From DAOUET01 sp034430155 (GTDB lineage: Bacteria > Chloroflexota > Anaerolineae > Anaerolineales > UBA4823): a DNA stretch of 64,000 bases. The stretch lies in the NCBI GenBank assembly GCA_034430155.1, contig DAOUET010000057.1, positions 62,001 through 126,000 on the forward strand, given 5' to 3'. Numbering within the stretch: the stretch's first letter is position 1; each line of letters begins with the position of its first letter. Position numbers and translations under genes: made by a program. Under the pieces are notes generated by a model. That model was not told the DNA's origin, did not search any database, and saw only the letters and a list, made by a program, of their open reading frames with translations. Below are positions 32,554-41,643 of this stretch, piece by piece.

Positions 32554-33351
32554 ATGACACTCCGACTCCTGAAATTGACGATTATAGTTTTTCTTTCCTC
32601 AGGCTGTAATCTTTTAACACCCTTGAAAATGCCTACCTCCCTGGTAGATCGTCCAAAGAGTACACCCCTACCATTATCTGAATCTTCAGAAAGTGCCATT
32701 CCCAGCTCAACACCCCGCGATCAATATACACAAGCCCGGGTGCGTATGGTTACCAACCAGATCGAAGCACGCGGAATCATAGATCGGGCTGTTCTAGATG
32801 CAATGCGGTTTGTACCCCGCCATCTCTTCGTCCCCCCTCAATATCTTGACCAGGCGTACGAAGATCACCCCCTTCCCATTGGATACGGTCAAACTATCTC
32901 CCAACCTTATATTGTCGCATTGATGACTGAGGCGTTAATAATAAAACCTGGCGATCATGTGTTAGAGATCGGCACTGGCAGTGGTTACCAAGCTGCTGTG
33001 CTTGCCCACATGGGTATGGAGGTATATACAATTGAAATCATCCCTGAATTAGCTGAGCAGGCTAGTACGCGATTGTCTGATCTTGGATACGATCATATCC
33101 ATTTACTAAACGCTGATGGGTACTCCGGTTGGGAAGATTTTGCGCCTTATGATGCCATCATCGTGACTGCCGCTCCCGATCACCTTCCCCAGCCACTGGT
33201 CAAACAGCTGAAGGAAGGCGGTCATCTTATCATTCCTATCGGCCCAATTGGCGCTGTTCAGACGCTCTGGCTGATCGAGAAAGATCACGGGGAGGTCAAA
33301 GCGACGAACCTCGGAGCGGTTCGCTTTGTTCCGCTAACTGGTGATCATTAA
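32554..33351 (+). CDS. pcm: Protein-L-isoaspartate O-methyltransferase, exported lipoprotein form
   Basis: PCMT uses S-adenosylmethionine to methylate isoaspartyl residues and so starts their repair. The catalytic domain (about residues 62-265) has YTQARVRMVTNQIEARGI, AMRFVPRHLFVPP, GQTISQPYIVALMTEAL, the SAM motif VLEIGTGSGYQAA and YDAIIVTAAPDHLP. The first 55 residues are unusual: MTLRLLKLTIIVFLSSGC is a lipoprotein signal with lipobox LSSGC, followed by a Pro/Ser-rich linker. This places the enzyme outside the cytoplasm, where SAM supply is a puzzle. AAGGAGG precedes the ATG. Its 3' end overlaps the convergent gene at 33296-35881 by 56 bases. Confidence 0.88.
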   Translation: MTLRLLKLTIIVFLSSGCNLLTPLKMPTSLVDRPKSTPLPLSESSESAIPSSTPRDQYTQARVRMVTNQIEARGIIDRAVLDAMRFVPRHLFVPPQYLDQAYEDHPLPIGYGQTISQPYIVALMTEALIIKPGDHVLEIGTGSGYQAAVLAHMGMEVYTIEIIPELAEQASTRLSDLGYDHIHLLNADGYSGWEDFAPYDAIIVTAAPDHLPQPLVKQLKEGGHLIIPIGPIGAVQTLWLIEKDHGEVKATNLGAVRFVPLTGDH

Positions 33352-35881
33352 CCGACCACTTCAGGGGTAAGGCAATAAATGCCCCAGCATAAGCACCCGC
33401 TCCCAGCAATAAAACCAGGGTGAATCCGTAACTGAGAGCCAGAATTGCAGCAAGCACAGCAGATATCACCGAGGCGCATCCGTTGACTGCCCAAGCCCAG
33501 GGAATTAGTTGGGGTGCTTTGTTTTCAAGCCAGGCCAGACCAAGTGGAAAGGGCAAACCCATCAATGTCCCCAAAGGAGCTAGACTTAATACAGCCACAA
33601 CGGCTCTTCCTAGGAAAGGCCAACCCAATATTTCATCACCCAGACGTAACACTGACCAGGGGGTTAGTAAAGCCAGCAAAACCAGCAATCCAAATGCTGC
33701 CCGAATTGGTAGCCGTTCTGATCTTCCTACCAAACTTCCAATCCCCGAAAATGATAATAGCGCCAGCACTACAATCGTAAATGCGTAAGTGGGATGCCCC
33801 AGCAATAAAATCCAACGCTGAATCAGCGGGATTTCTACAAATAGAAATGCCAGTCCCAGCAAACCGAAGAAGAGCAAAACTCGTAAACTGCTGGCAGCTT
33901 GGGCGTCGATTTTTTCTTTTTCCCCAAAATAATTCCCGCCGCTATTAATCTTTTTGGATTCATTCAGGCGGCTTATAAGCAAAGGTCCTCCAATTAGAAC
34001 TGAGCTGAATACTATTACAAACCCTAATAGGGCCCACAACAACAAATAACCGCTTCCCCCGAAGGGTTGCCAGGTATGCCCGAGGGTTGCTAGTAACTCC
34101 GGTGTCTGCTTCCAAGTGAAGAAATTAAAGAAGAAGGGTTTGTCATCCGTTGGTGGAGCGATGGCGAATGGGTAATTATCTATAAAAGCTGCTCTGCTAA
34201 GCGGGTTTAAGAGCGTCATCATGCTTTCATAATAGACCGGTTCAGGCAATCGGTTGTACCGGTTGGTTTGTCCAGGTTTAATGCTCGGCGTCCATACCAG
34301 ATCGTAACGCCGATCTTCTGTAAATTTATCGACAGCCTGCAGCTCAATCTCGCTCCATTTATCAGGTTGCACTAATATCGTCATTGTCTGGATACCACGA
34401 TAAGCTACGATGGCTTCCCCAGGCTTTTTTATACCATTTTTCTCTAGCGCTGCTATGAGGGTGGTAACTACCCGCAGACTCTCGCTGGGTGGTGTTTGCA
34501 GCCAGCGGGTTGTTACAAGCAAGCCATGTGGCGCTAAGCGTGCCAGATAATTCGAAAATGCCTCAACCGTCAGATTATAAGATTCAGTCAGGCTATACGC
34601 CCCGCTGGTAACCGGCCAGTAGGATTCGGTAAGTGGCAGGAAAACGATATCGTACCGGGATTTGTCTCTGCGACCAAAAACCCTGGCTGTCTCAGTAACT
34701 AGGTGCACTCGTGGGTCTACATAGATATCGTTCCCTGGACTGGTATGCTCTAGCGCTTGAAAAATGAGAGGGTTGCTAATTACTGCCGTCACCTTCTCTG
34801 AACCCTCGGAGAGCGCCTGCAGCACTCCCAATCCCCCAGCTGGCTCTAATACTAGTGCATCTGCATCTGGTCTTAAGGTAAATGCTAAGGCTTCTGGCAA
34901 ATAAGCACCTGCCTCAAAACTATCTGGGCTCACCATGCTGATCGGTTGGCTAGTCTCTGCATCCTGGGAGAGACCATTTTGTGGCGGAGGGTTGCCGGGA
35001 TAAGTATAGCTCAAACCCGGCAGCAGACGTGTGCCAGCGTTGGTGATCACGTCAAGTCGCGATATGGCGTTCCATTTTCCATAAATGACCTGAGAGCCTG
35101 GATAACGTCTGGCTTGCGCTAAGCCCTTATAAGGCGAAATAACGATGCCTAATATGGCATGATCACCCAAATTTATTGCGCTTAAAAGTAGAAAACCGAT
35201 GAGGCCAGAAGCAAGCATCCCCAGCAAACCCCAACGCCAGGTCGTAACCTTCTTTTCTCCAATTCGTAAGGGGATCTTGATCAGTGGAATTGGTGAAAAA
35301 ACCGCTGCAAGTAATCCAACCAATCCGCTCAGCAAGATTGCTCCTGGCACACCCGCAAGCCACATAGCCAATGGTGCCATCAATGCACCGATCCCAGAAC
35401 CAAACAAGTTGGCAGCATAAACTAAATTGCTTTCCTTTCCACTTGCTGAAAGCGCGGCACCAATTCCAAAACCAGCACTCAAAAACGGCAAAGTTAAGGC
35501 CAGGTAATAGATTATGAAATAAAATATCTGCCTGCGTTCCCAGGCAATGCTATAACTGTCAAACGGCAACAAGTTTATGATCACATAAGCTACCGCCACA
35601 CTCCCAGCAAAACCAGCGCCGGCAAAAACCAGGTAACTATCGTTGCCATTTTCATCCCATTTCTCGGTTAATTGAAGGTGCTTACGGATAACTGGCATCA
35701 CGAATAGTAAAGTACCACTGGCTCCAAACCCCATTAGCGCCAGGCTAACGACTAAGAATGCAAAGTGATAATACTGAGCAACCGCCAGAAAACGCGTCAG
35801 TGTGCTCTCAAGCATAAGTGTGGCTGCCGCCAGCGCAGCCACACTTAGATTGGATCTGTGTAAAAGTCTGCTTACTTTCAT
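33296..35881 (-). CDS. Membrane-bound spermidine-synthase-like protein
   Basis: The 861-residue protein has about eight membrane helices in the N-terminal part (LSVAALAAATLMLESTLTRFLA...). A soluble Rossmann domain of the spermidine-synthase/methyltransferase type follows (ALVLEPAGGLGVLQALSEGSEKVTAVISNP and YDIVFLPLTESYWPVTSGAYSLTES). It ends in another block of helices from about residue 620. This layout is known for many Chloroflexota and Deltaproteobacteria proteins annotated as spermidine synthase or as major-facilitator fusions. True aminopropyl transfer is unproven. It lies four bases before or overlapping the DUF4129 gene (35878), in the MoxR/DUF58 operon. Confidence 0.78.
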   Translation of the reverse strand: MKVSRLLHRSNLSVAALAAATLMLESTLTRFLAVAQYYHFAFLVVSLALMGFGASGTLLFVMPVIRKHLQLTEKWDENGNDSYLVFAGAGFAGSVAVAYVIINLLPFDSYSIAWERRQIFYFIIYYLALTLPFLSAGFGIGAALSASGKESNLVYAANLFGSGIGALMAPLAMWLAGVPGAILLSGLVGLLAAVFSPIPLIKIPLRIGEKKVTTWRWGLLGMLASGLIGFLLLSAINLGDHAILGIVISPYKGLAQARRYPGSQVIYGKWNAISRLDVITNAGTRLLPGLSYTYPGNPPPQNGLSQDAETSQPISMVSPDSFEAGAYLPEALAFTLRPDADALVLEPAGGLGVLQALSEGSEKVTAVISNPLIFQALEHTSPGNDIYVDPRVHLVTETARVFGRRDKSRYDIVFLPLTESYWPVTSGAYSLTESYNLTVEAFSNYLARLAPHGLLVTTRWLQTPPSESLRVVTTLIAALEKNGIKKPGEAIVAYRGIQTMTILVQPDKWSEIELQAVDKFTEDRRYDLVWTPSIKPGQTNRYNRLPEPVYYESMMTLLNPLSRAAFIDNYPFAIAPPTDDKPFFFNFFTWKQTPELLATLGHTWQPFGGSGYLLLWALLGFVIVFSSVLIGGPLLISRLNESKKINSGGNYFGEKEKIDAQAASSLRVLLFFGLLGLAFLFVEIPLIQRWILLLGHPTYAFTIVVLALLSFSGIGSLVGRSERLPIRAAFGLLVLLALLTPWSVLRLGDEILGWPFLGRAVVAVLSLAPLGTLMGLPFPLGLAWLENKAPQLIPWAWAVNGCASVISAVLAAILALSYGFTLVLLLGAGAYAGAFIALPLKWSVNDHQLAEQSEPLRGSSL

Positions 35882-37455
35882 CTCCTCAAAGCTCTACGTA
35901 CCCTCAGCCACCAGCGTTTCATAAATCCCACCCGTTCATCAGAAATCAAGTGGTGGCTGTATCGTGCCTCCACAAAGGTGTCCGTCATTGCCGAGAGGTC
36001 TTCATTAACCTCCGGCAGCGCCTCTCGTAACGTCTCGCCATACTCATAAGGGGTTTGCCAAGCTTGCCGCCTAAATCCCTTTTCACGCCCCCGTCGTACA
36101 AGTGCCAGATAGAAAAAGAGTATCTTTTGTCGGGGGGATAATCTTCTCAAGCCGGCAAATCGTCGTAATCCCTGATCAGTATCCAACTGTCTTCTCGGTA
36201 GAGTGCGTAATCCAGTCTCGATTCTCTTGCTGATGGCGGAGTTGACTCCTCTCAACCATGCGATAAATCGCTCCCAGAATCCCTGAATCTGCGACCAGCC
36301 GGGTATCTGTCGTAATTTCGCTAAAAGTTCCTGGTGTTGGTTTAGGAATTGATATACAGAAAAGATAACCACACTAACGAATACCGCCCAAAAAAGTATT
36401 GACTTAATAAATTCAAGCCAGGGTATTGGAGTGGTGTTCAAGTTGGTAGGTTCCGGAGGCAATGGCCTTTTTGGGATGATGTTGGTAGATTTCGTGTCTC
36501 CACTATGCAAGCCAAGCAGCGATAGTAACAATAGAAACAAGAATATCAACGCCTCCCATAGGAACAAGACGATTGATATCAGCAATTCTAGAATGTAATT
36601 CAAAACCGCCAGAAAACCGAGGGTATATCGGGTGGGTAAGCATATTACTAACCCGCTAACCCCAAATAAAAATAAAATACTATATACTGCCCAACGAATG
36701 CCGATATTTTTACCGATCTGAAGATGTTGATGACGCCAACCTGCCCGTAAAATGGCAAACTGGGTTTGGCTCATCAGCGCTAGACTAAAGAAGAAATAAA
36801 GGAGGATATTGATCGCGCTGGGGTGTAATGGACCCTTGGTTACTCCTATCGATTGTAAGTCGATGCGTATGAAGGTTGCCAAAATAATCATCATCACACC
36901 CAGGAAAAATACTCGGGTTACCAAATTCTCCCGGGCGATTTGTCTTGATAAACCAGATCCTATTGGAATTTCCCCATCCAAGAATGATTCGCCCACTTCT
37001 AATTCCCCCAAATCGTTCGCAAACAATCCACTTATGATCCAAATCAGAATTACCAAAAACGAGACCGCCAGGTATTCTCCAGAGAAGAAATTGCCGATGA
37101 AATCCTCTCTCCATAATGATAGATCCAAAAATAATTGAGTCGGGTCTCTCAGTATATACAGAAGGACTTTTACCGCAAGAAGAATTACCACCAATTCACT
37201 TACCCGAAACACAAGCCACTCGAGACTTGGAACGGTCAGATTCCTGGTAGCCCTTTTGGTGTATAGCGCATCTAAGGACACCAGGAATGCAATCAAGGGC
37301 AAATACCAATTCTCCCAATTGGGTGCTAAAACCTGGGCGAATTGGGTAAGGGATATCATAAAGCAGGTCAGCATAGCGCTCACCAGTAAATTGGTAACCA
37401 GGATCGCCACCCGTTCATTGGTTATAAACGATTGTCGGATGTGCATATCATCCAT
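35878..37455 (-). CDS. Membrane protein with C-terminal DUF4129 domain
   Basis: The protein has a long run of membrane helices (LLVSAMLTCFMISLTQFAQVLA to about residue 300) and a cytosolic C-terminal segment. DUF4129 is recognisable by PRRQLDTDQGLRRFAGLRRLSPRQKILFFYLALVRRGREKG and PYEYGETLREALPEVNEDLSAMTDTFVEARYS. DUF4129 proteins are partners of transglutaminase-like (TgpA) proteins and MoxR/DUF58 operons. I use the ATG at 37455 with CAGGA before it; a GTG two codons upstream is possible. It overlaps the next gene by 4 bases and starts 22 bases after the DUF58 stop, so the four genes 39615-33296 form one operon. Confidence 0.8.
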   Translation of the reverse strand: MDDMHIRQSFITNERVAILVTNLLVSAMLTCFMISLTQFAQVLAPNWENWYLPLIAFLVSLDALYTKRATRNLTVPSLEWLVFRVSELVVILLAVKVLLYILRDPTQLFLDLSLWREDFIGNFFSGEYLAVSFLVILIWIISGLFANDLGELEVGESFLDGEIPIGSGLSRQIARENLVTRVFFLGVMMIILATFIRIDLQSIGVTKGPLHPSAINILLYFFFSLALMSQTQFAILRAGWRHQHLQIGKNIGIRWAVYSILFLFGVSGLVICLPTRYTLGFLAVLNYILELLISIVLFLWEALIFLFLLLLSLLGLHSGDTKSTNIIPKRPLPPEPTNLNTTPIPWLEFIKSILFWAVFVSVVIFSVYQFLNQHQELLAKLRQIPGWSQIQGFWERFIAWLRGVNSAISKRIETGLRTLPRRQLDTDQGLRRFAGLRRLSPRQKILFFYLALVRRGREKGFRRQAWQTPYEYGETLREALPEVNEDLSAMTDTFVEARYSHHLISDERVGFMKRWWLRVRRALRR

Positions 37456-37476
37456 TATCACAATCCTGAGGATTTT

Positions 37477-38658
37477 CTAGCGCCAAATATCTAAGTCCTG
37501 CTCGTTTAGAAAATGGAAAACAGGGAAATCGAAACGCGCAGCATAATGTCGTATTTCTCGTAATCCTGGCACAGGACCACAAAGTACTATCATTGCCCCC
37601 AAACCGCCTCTGCGAGCATTGAACAACTCATCGAAGGTTGCTTCATCGGCGCCTCCTGAAATCAGGATTAAAGTAGTCCCCCAGGAGAGATCGGGAATAG
37701 CATGTTGAATCATATCAACCGATGACCTTTGCTCCGATGCATCGATACGCGCCAAGACCTCCAACACCCTTATCAAATGCCCGCGCCCTTTACGAGGTGG
37801 TAAGGCTTGGGTACGCCCCTTATTACCCAATGGATCGTTGCCGTTTGTCACCAACCCAACGGATTGCTTTTGTCCCACCACCCAATTCGCCATCGAAGCT
37901 GCCACGACAATCGCTAACTCAATAGCGTAGAGCCGATTTTTCTGTTCATAATCTGAACCATTTAAATTCAAGAAAATGGATGTCTCCAGCGCAATCGATG
38001 GCTCATATTGTTTGACCTGCATTCTCCCAACTGCAGCAGATGCCTTCCAATCCACCCTCCGCAGGGAATCACCTGCCACATAGTCCCGCTTTCCCAAAAC
38101 CCGGGCCGGATCTTCAAAGATTGGCTGTTTGTGCCTCAAATTGCCCATCGGTGACCGGGAAGGTACATTCACATAAGAGAGCGGAATAATCTTTGGATAT
38201 ACCGTTAGGTAATCTGGCTCAACCTGGTTTTGAAAGAGGTTCGATAAACCCAATATGTCCCCTGAATGCAGCATAAGTGGACCAATGCGGTAATATCCAC
38301 GTTTTCGTGCAAGTAAATCATAGCTCATTTTAAGACGTTCCCGTGATTTCATACTGGCGACTTGCCGATAAGAATTTGGTACCGCCAGATCCACTGGAAG
38401 ACTTTCGTGAAGATACATCCATACCACCGGTAACCAGCTGTGATTGGTTATCTCTAAATCGACTCTTATCTTATCCCCCAAAAAGGTATGGGAGGGATAA
38501 TTGCGGCTGACTTTCAGATTCTGCAAAGCCTTACGACTCCACCAACGACCCACCCCGTAAGCAATTATCAAAAGATATAACAAAGTGAAGACAAAATCCT
38601 CCCTTAAAAATGCAGCGAGAATTAACAGGAACGCGATGATCGGGAGATATAATTCCAT
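37477..38658 (-). CDS. DUF58 protein (vWA-like), cluster 1
   Basis: DUF58 proteins are membrane-anchored, von Willebrand factor A-like partners of MoxR ATPases. The 393 residues have two N-terminal membrane helices (ELYLPIIAFLLILAAFL and FTLLYLLIIAYGVGRWW), then beta-rich sequence and the signature RDYVAGDSLRRVDWKASAAVGRMQVKQYEPS. The vWA-like part follows from TSIFLNLNGSDYEQKN. It sits 9 bases after moxR on the same strand. MoxR is thought to act as a chaperone-like ATPase on DUF58/vWA substrates. Confidence 0.88.
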   Translation of the reverse strand: MELYLPIIAFLLILAAFLREDFVFTLLYLLIIAYGVGRWWSRKALQNLKVSRNYPSHTFLGDKIRVDLEITNHSWLPVVWMYLHESLPVDLAVPNSYRQVASMKSRERLKMSYDLLARKRGYYRIGPLMLHSGDILGLSNLFQNQVEPDYLTVYPKIIPLSYVNVPSRSPMGNLRHKQPIFEDPARVLGKRDYVAGDSLRRVDWKASAAVGRMQVKQYEPSIALETSIFLNLNGSDYEQKNRLYAIELAIVVAASMANWVVGQKQSVGLVTNGNDPLGNKGRTQALPPRKGRGHLIRVLEVLARIDASEQRSSVDMIQHAIPDLSWGTTLILISGGADEATFDELFNARRGGLGAMIVLCGPVPGLREIRHYAARFDFPVFHFLNEQDLDIWR

Positions 38659-38667
38659 GATAGACCA

Positions 38668-39615
38668 TCAATCTAACTTACCTAATTCTAAAGGAACCTT
38701 TCCAAGGACATCTTGTAAGATTCCTTTTGCTGTTCGACCGCGAAGTTCCGCTTCTGGACGCACAATCAAGCGATGGATGATTGTTACGGGCGCCAAATAC
38801 TTGATATCATCTGGGATGACATAGTCTCGACCTCGCACGGCTGCCAAAGCCTGGGCGGTTTTATACAAGGCTAGACTGCCCCGTGGACTGGCTCCTAAAG
38901 CCAGGTCAGGATGTTTTCGCGTCGCCGTAACAACATTAATAATATAATCTTGCACGATGTCCTCCACGTGGACCTCCCAAACCATCTTGCGCAAGGTCAT
39001 GATCTTTTCCCCATCCACAACCTGGTTTATTTGGGTGATTGGATGCTCCCGGCGGAGATTGTCTAGGATTGCCTTCTCATCACCTGCTTCCGGATAACCC
39101 ATTGAAATCCGCATAAGAAATCGATCCAATTGCGCTTCCGGAAGCGGGAAGGTGCCTTCATACTCTATTGGATTCTGGGTAGCTAGAACCAGAAATGGTC
39201 TTGGCAGTTGCCTGGTAACCCCATCTATTGTGACTTGTTGTTCTTGCATGGCTTCCAACAACGCTGATTGTGTCCTGGGTGTCGCCCGGTTAATCTCGTC
39301 AGCTAAAAGGATGTTGACGAACACGGGGCCCGGTCGGAATTCAAACTCAGCAGTCCGCTGGTTGAACACTGATACTCCGGTTACATCATTAGGCATTAAA
39401 TCTGGTGTGCATTGTAAGCGCTTGAAAAGGCCTCCTAGGCTGATTGAGATTGCCCGAGCCAGCATGGTTTTGCCCGTACCCGGAACATCTTCGATCAGCA
39501 CATGTCCCTCGCATAATAGCGCTACCATCACAAGCTCGATTACCTCCCGCTTACCGATGATCACCTGCTCAACGTTGTTCCTAATTTCTTCGGTAAATTC
39601 TTGGACTTCTTTCAT
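38668..39615 (-). CDS. MoxR-family AAA+ ATPase, cluster 1
   Basis: MoxR AAA+ ATPases remodel or activate partner proteins, typically DUF58 or vWA proteins encoded next door. The 315 residues have the Walker A motif EDVPGTGKTMLARA, the Walker B motif NILLADEINRATPRTQSALLEAMQE, the sensor-1 LATQNPIEYEGTFPLPEAQLDRF and the second region ASPRGSLALYKTAQALAAVRGRDYVIPDD. It heads the 39615-33296 operon. The start ATG lacks a strong ribosome binding site. Confidence 0.93.
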   Translation of the reverse strand: MKEVQEFTEEIRNNVEQVIIGKREVIELVMVALLCEGHVLIEDVPGTGKTMLARAISISLGGLFKRLQCTPDLMPNDVTGVSVFNQRTAEFEFRPGPVFVNILLADEINRATPRTQSALLEAMQEQQVTIDGVTRQLPRPFLVLATQNPIEYEGTFPLPEAQLDRFLMRISMGYPEAGDEKAILDNLRREHPITQINQVVDGEKIMTLRKMVWEVHVEDIVQDYIINVVTATRKHPDLALGASPRGSLALYKTAQALAAVRGRDYVIPDDIKYLAPVTIIHRLIVRPEAELRGRTAKGILQDVLGKVPLELGKLD

Positions 39616-39732
39616 AGAAAAATTCTCAGCCTAGTCGTCAAGATAAAACCCAATCTTTAAATAACTTTACAATATCTTAACTCAAAAGGCAATAGCTTCG
39701 ATCTTCGAGTTGATAGAATCCTGTAAGATCGG

Positions 39733-39807
39733 CTAATCGACAGGCGCTTTCAAACAAGTGACCGTCAGCCGTTGAGCCTGCGGGGTGTCGCTGGTATCGG
39801 TAATCAC
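39733..39807 (-). pseudogene. C-terminal remnant of an unidentified gene
   Basis: On the minus strand the frame from GTG 39807 to TAG 39733 reads VITDTSDTPQAQRLTVTCLK and five more residues. This alternating Thr/Val/Asp pattern is typical of the last strand of a secreted beta-sandwich protein. It has no upstream continuation: a TGA stands in frame just above it. It may be all that is left of a deleted gene. Confidence 0.3.
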
Positions 39808-39850
39808 GGACGATCAATTAAGCATCAGATAATCGACAATCCTACAAGCA

Positions 39851-39883
39851 AAATATAAAAAAGATAGAGGCCGTCAGGCCTCT
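39851..39883 (-). terminator. Intrinsic terminator on the minus strand
   Basis: Read on the minus strand, AGAGGCC, a TGAC loop and GGCCTCT form a perfect 7-bp stem followed by ATCTTTTTTATATTT. It lies 105 bases beyond the stop of the 492-residue gene at 39988 and is the natural end of that transcript. Confidence 0.8.
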
Positions 39884-39987
39884 AATTATCTACCATATCC
39901 GAGTCCAACAGGAGGCTAAATCCCATTGTTATGAATCAATCATTACCCTAAACTCTCATCCTGGCTACTATTGCTCGATGAGATCGA

Positions 39988-41466
39988 TTATAACGTCTCT
40001 AAAATCATGCGCCCCTGCGATGTCGGCAAGTAAGTCAAGGGACCTTGAGGGACAAAGTTGTCAACTTCCAGATAGCCTGCGTCCATATATTCACACATCA
40101 CTTCAAACGGTTTCTTTCTGGCCACCCACTTCTCGACTATGACAATCCCATGTCCTGGTAATACCGTGAAGACCACCTGGCGAGCATCTTCCGGATTGTT
40201 TAACGACTCCGAGCGGGAAAATGCAGCCTTGATCGCTCGTGCCTGGGCTTCTGTGGAACAGGATACTGGATAATGATAATATGGCACATCCAGCGAAACA
40301 TGTTCAATTTTCTCTGGGTCGAAAGACCTCACCCCCCGGTGCCCGTGCAATTTAGAACGTGCGATCGGGACCTCGTCGTTCCAATCCCAGTCTGCGCCCA
40401 ACGTTATTTTAGGTAGCAAGCTGTCCATGTCCATCAATTCGACAGCTTCTGATGAGGGCGAGTCGTTTCGCTTTCCTTCAACATGTCGTACCAATGCGCC
40501 CAAGCCATCCGCTCTCACACCCACGATCACTGCTAATTCATCGTCAGTGAGATTGTCCTTTTCGATTGGGCGGGCGTTTCCTGTCACCGTAGCTATCAAA
40601 CCATCTACTTCTGGTTCCCAGGTTGCATAGCATCCCTCACTGTACTGGCTGGATATTGCATCGTGGATCGCTGGAACATGCGCCAGGTTAGCTACCTTGA
40701 CCATTTCAGTGAAGAAAGCGCGTGCACCTAACTCGCGTCCGGCCTCGCGCATAGCCATTGGCGTTCTCAATCTTGACCACACCTCGGATGGGATCAGGTC
40801 ACCTATCACCTTGTGGTTGGTTACTTCCTTCGTACTAGCCGCGGTGGCGATACGGTTCATGATGTCTTCGTAGAAAAATTCGCGGTCAGAGGCATCAGTT
40901 CTCGGGTGAGCACCAACTAAGTCAAAAGTGTAGGCTTCCAAGGGGGTATCGTCACCCACTACTAAGATGTTTCGGATGCTCATCGCTTGGGTCTGCACTA
41001 ATCGTACCAATGCCAGTATTGGACCGCCTCGCTGTCCCTGTTCATATAACGTTCGGTATGCCTCTGGAGCCATACCCGCAAAAACAAAGTCCTCCGGGTC
41101 TGGAGGATCCTTCGACAAAATCGAGTCGAAATTATCCAAGGTGTCCTGTAATTCTTGGGGGGATATTTGAAGCAAAGTAAATACGATGGGGGAATGTTCT
41201 AAATTGAAGCGCCTCCGCCCTGTGAACAATAAAGCCTCTCGCCATCGCACTGGTTTCCCAAATGTTGCCGTCGTGATAATGACATCGGTTTGATTATCTG
41301 GTTCTTCTTTGATTAAGTGACCCCCGTGCCGGAAATGGCGAAGAATCCCATCTGCAACTTCATCCAATAATGGAGTAGTTGGACCAGGAACATATGCCAC
41401 AGCTATTTTACGTAACCATGCATGGACAAGAAGACTCGCATGGGAGAAAGTTTCTGTTGGTTTCAT
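39988..41466 (-). CDS. Unrecognised 492-residue protein
   Basis: I do not recognise a family. The protein is soluble, without signal peptide or membrane helix. It begins with a helical segment (LLVHAWLRKIAVAYVPG), then an alpha/beta-like part with GGHLIKEEPDNQTDVIITTATFG and SPIVFTLLQISPQELQDTLDNF. A segment of about 100 residues follows with VVGDDTPLEAYTFDLVGAHPRTDASDREFFYEDIMNRIATAAST. A repeat of the style DxxWxDEVP and HGHRGVRSFDPEKIEHVSLDVPYYHYPVSC precedes the end. Many acidic and His residues could bind metal. GAGGAA stands before the ATG. It is divergent from alaX and ends at its own terminator. The codon use looks like that of its neighbours. Confidence 0.7.
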   Translation of the reverse strand: MKPTETFSHASLLVHAWLRKIAVAYVPGPTTPLLDEVADGILRHFRHGGHLIKEEPDNQTDVIITTATFGKPVRWREALLFTGRRRFNLEHSPIVFTLLQISPQELQDTLDNFDSILSKDPPDPEDFVFAGMAPEAYRTLYEQGQRGGPILALVRLVQTQAMSIRNILVVGDDTPLEAYTFDLVGAHPRTDASDREFFYEDIMNRIATAASTKEVTNHKVIGDLIPSEVWSRLRTPMAMREAGRELGARAFFTEMVKVANLAHVPAIHDAISSQYSEGCYATWEPEVDGLIATVTGNARPIEKDNLTDDELAVIVGVRADGLGALVRHVEGKRNDSPSSEAVELMDMDSLLPKITLGADWDWNDEVPIARSKLHGHRGVRSFDPEKIEHVSLDVPYYHYPVSCSTEAQARAIKAAFSRSESLNNPEDARQVVFTVLPGHGIVIVEKWVARKKPFEVMCEYMDAGYLEVDNFVPQGPLTYLPTSQGRMILETL

Positions 41467-41643
41467 ATCGCTATTCCTCAGAAATTATTTGTATTAGACG
41501 GGTCCAGGTTTATCCTTGCCCCTGGTACAATAAAGCCAACAATAAGTGGTTCTTTTCGGCTAATTTTACCCGAACATTTACCATTTGAACAAATAAAAGT
41601 TATTCTCGAATTATTATAGCCTATAGGAGGATATTAAAAAGAG

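Larger units (their letters stand above)
39616..39987. other. 372-bp gene-free stretch with a gene remnant and a terminator
   Basis: No full gene fits here. The stretch holds a 25-codon protein-like remnant at 39733-39807 (minus strand) and a hairpin terminator at 39851-39883 that faces the end of the 39988-41466 gene. The rest looks like ordinary intergenic sequence and would include the promoter region of moxR cluster 1. I do not recognise a structured RNA. Confidence 0.6.

Noticed and set aside
36785..37138. Frames of 109 codons on both strands within the DUF4129 gene
   Set aside because: The membrane-helix pattern of the minus-strand 527-residue frame is clear, so these are shadows of it.
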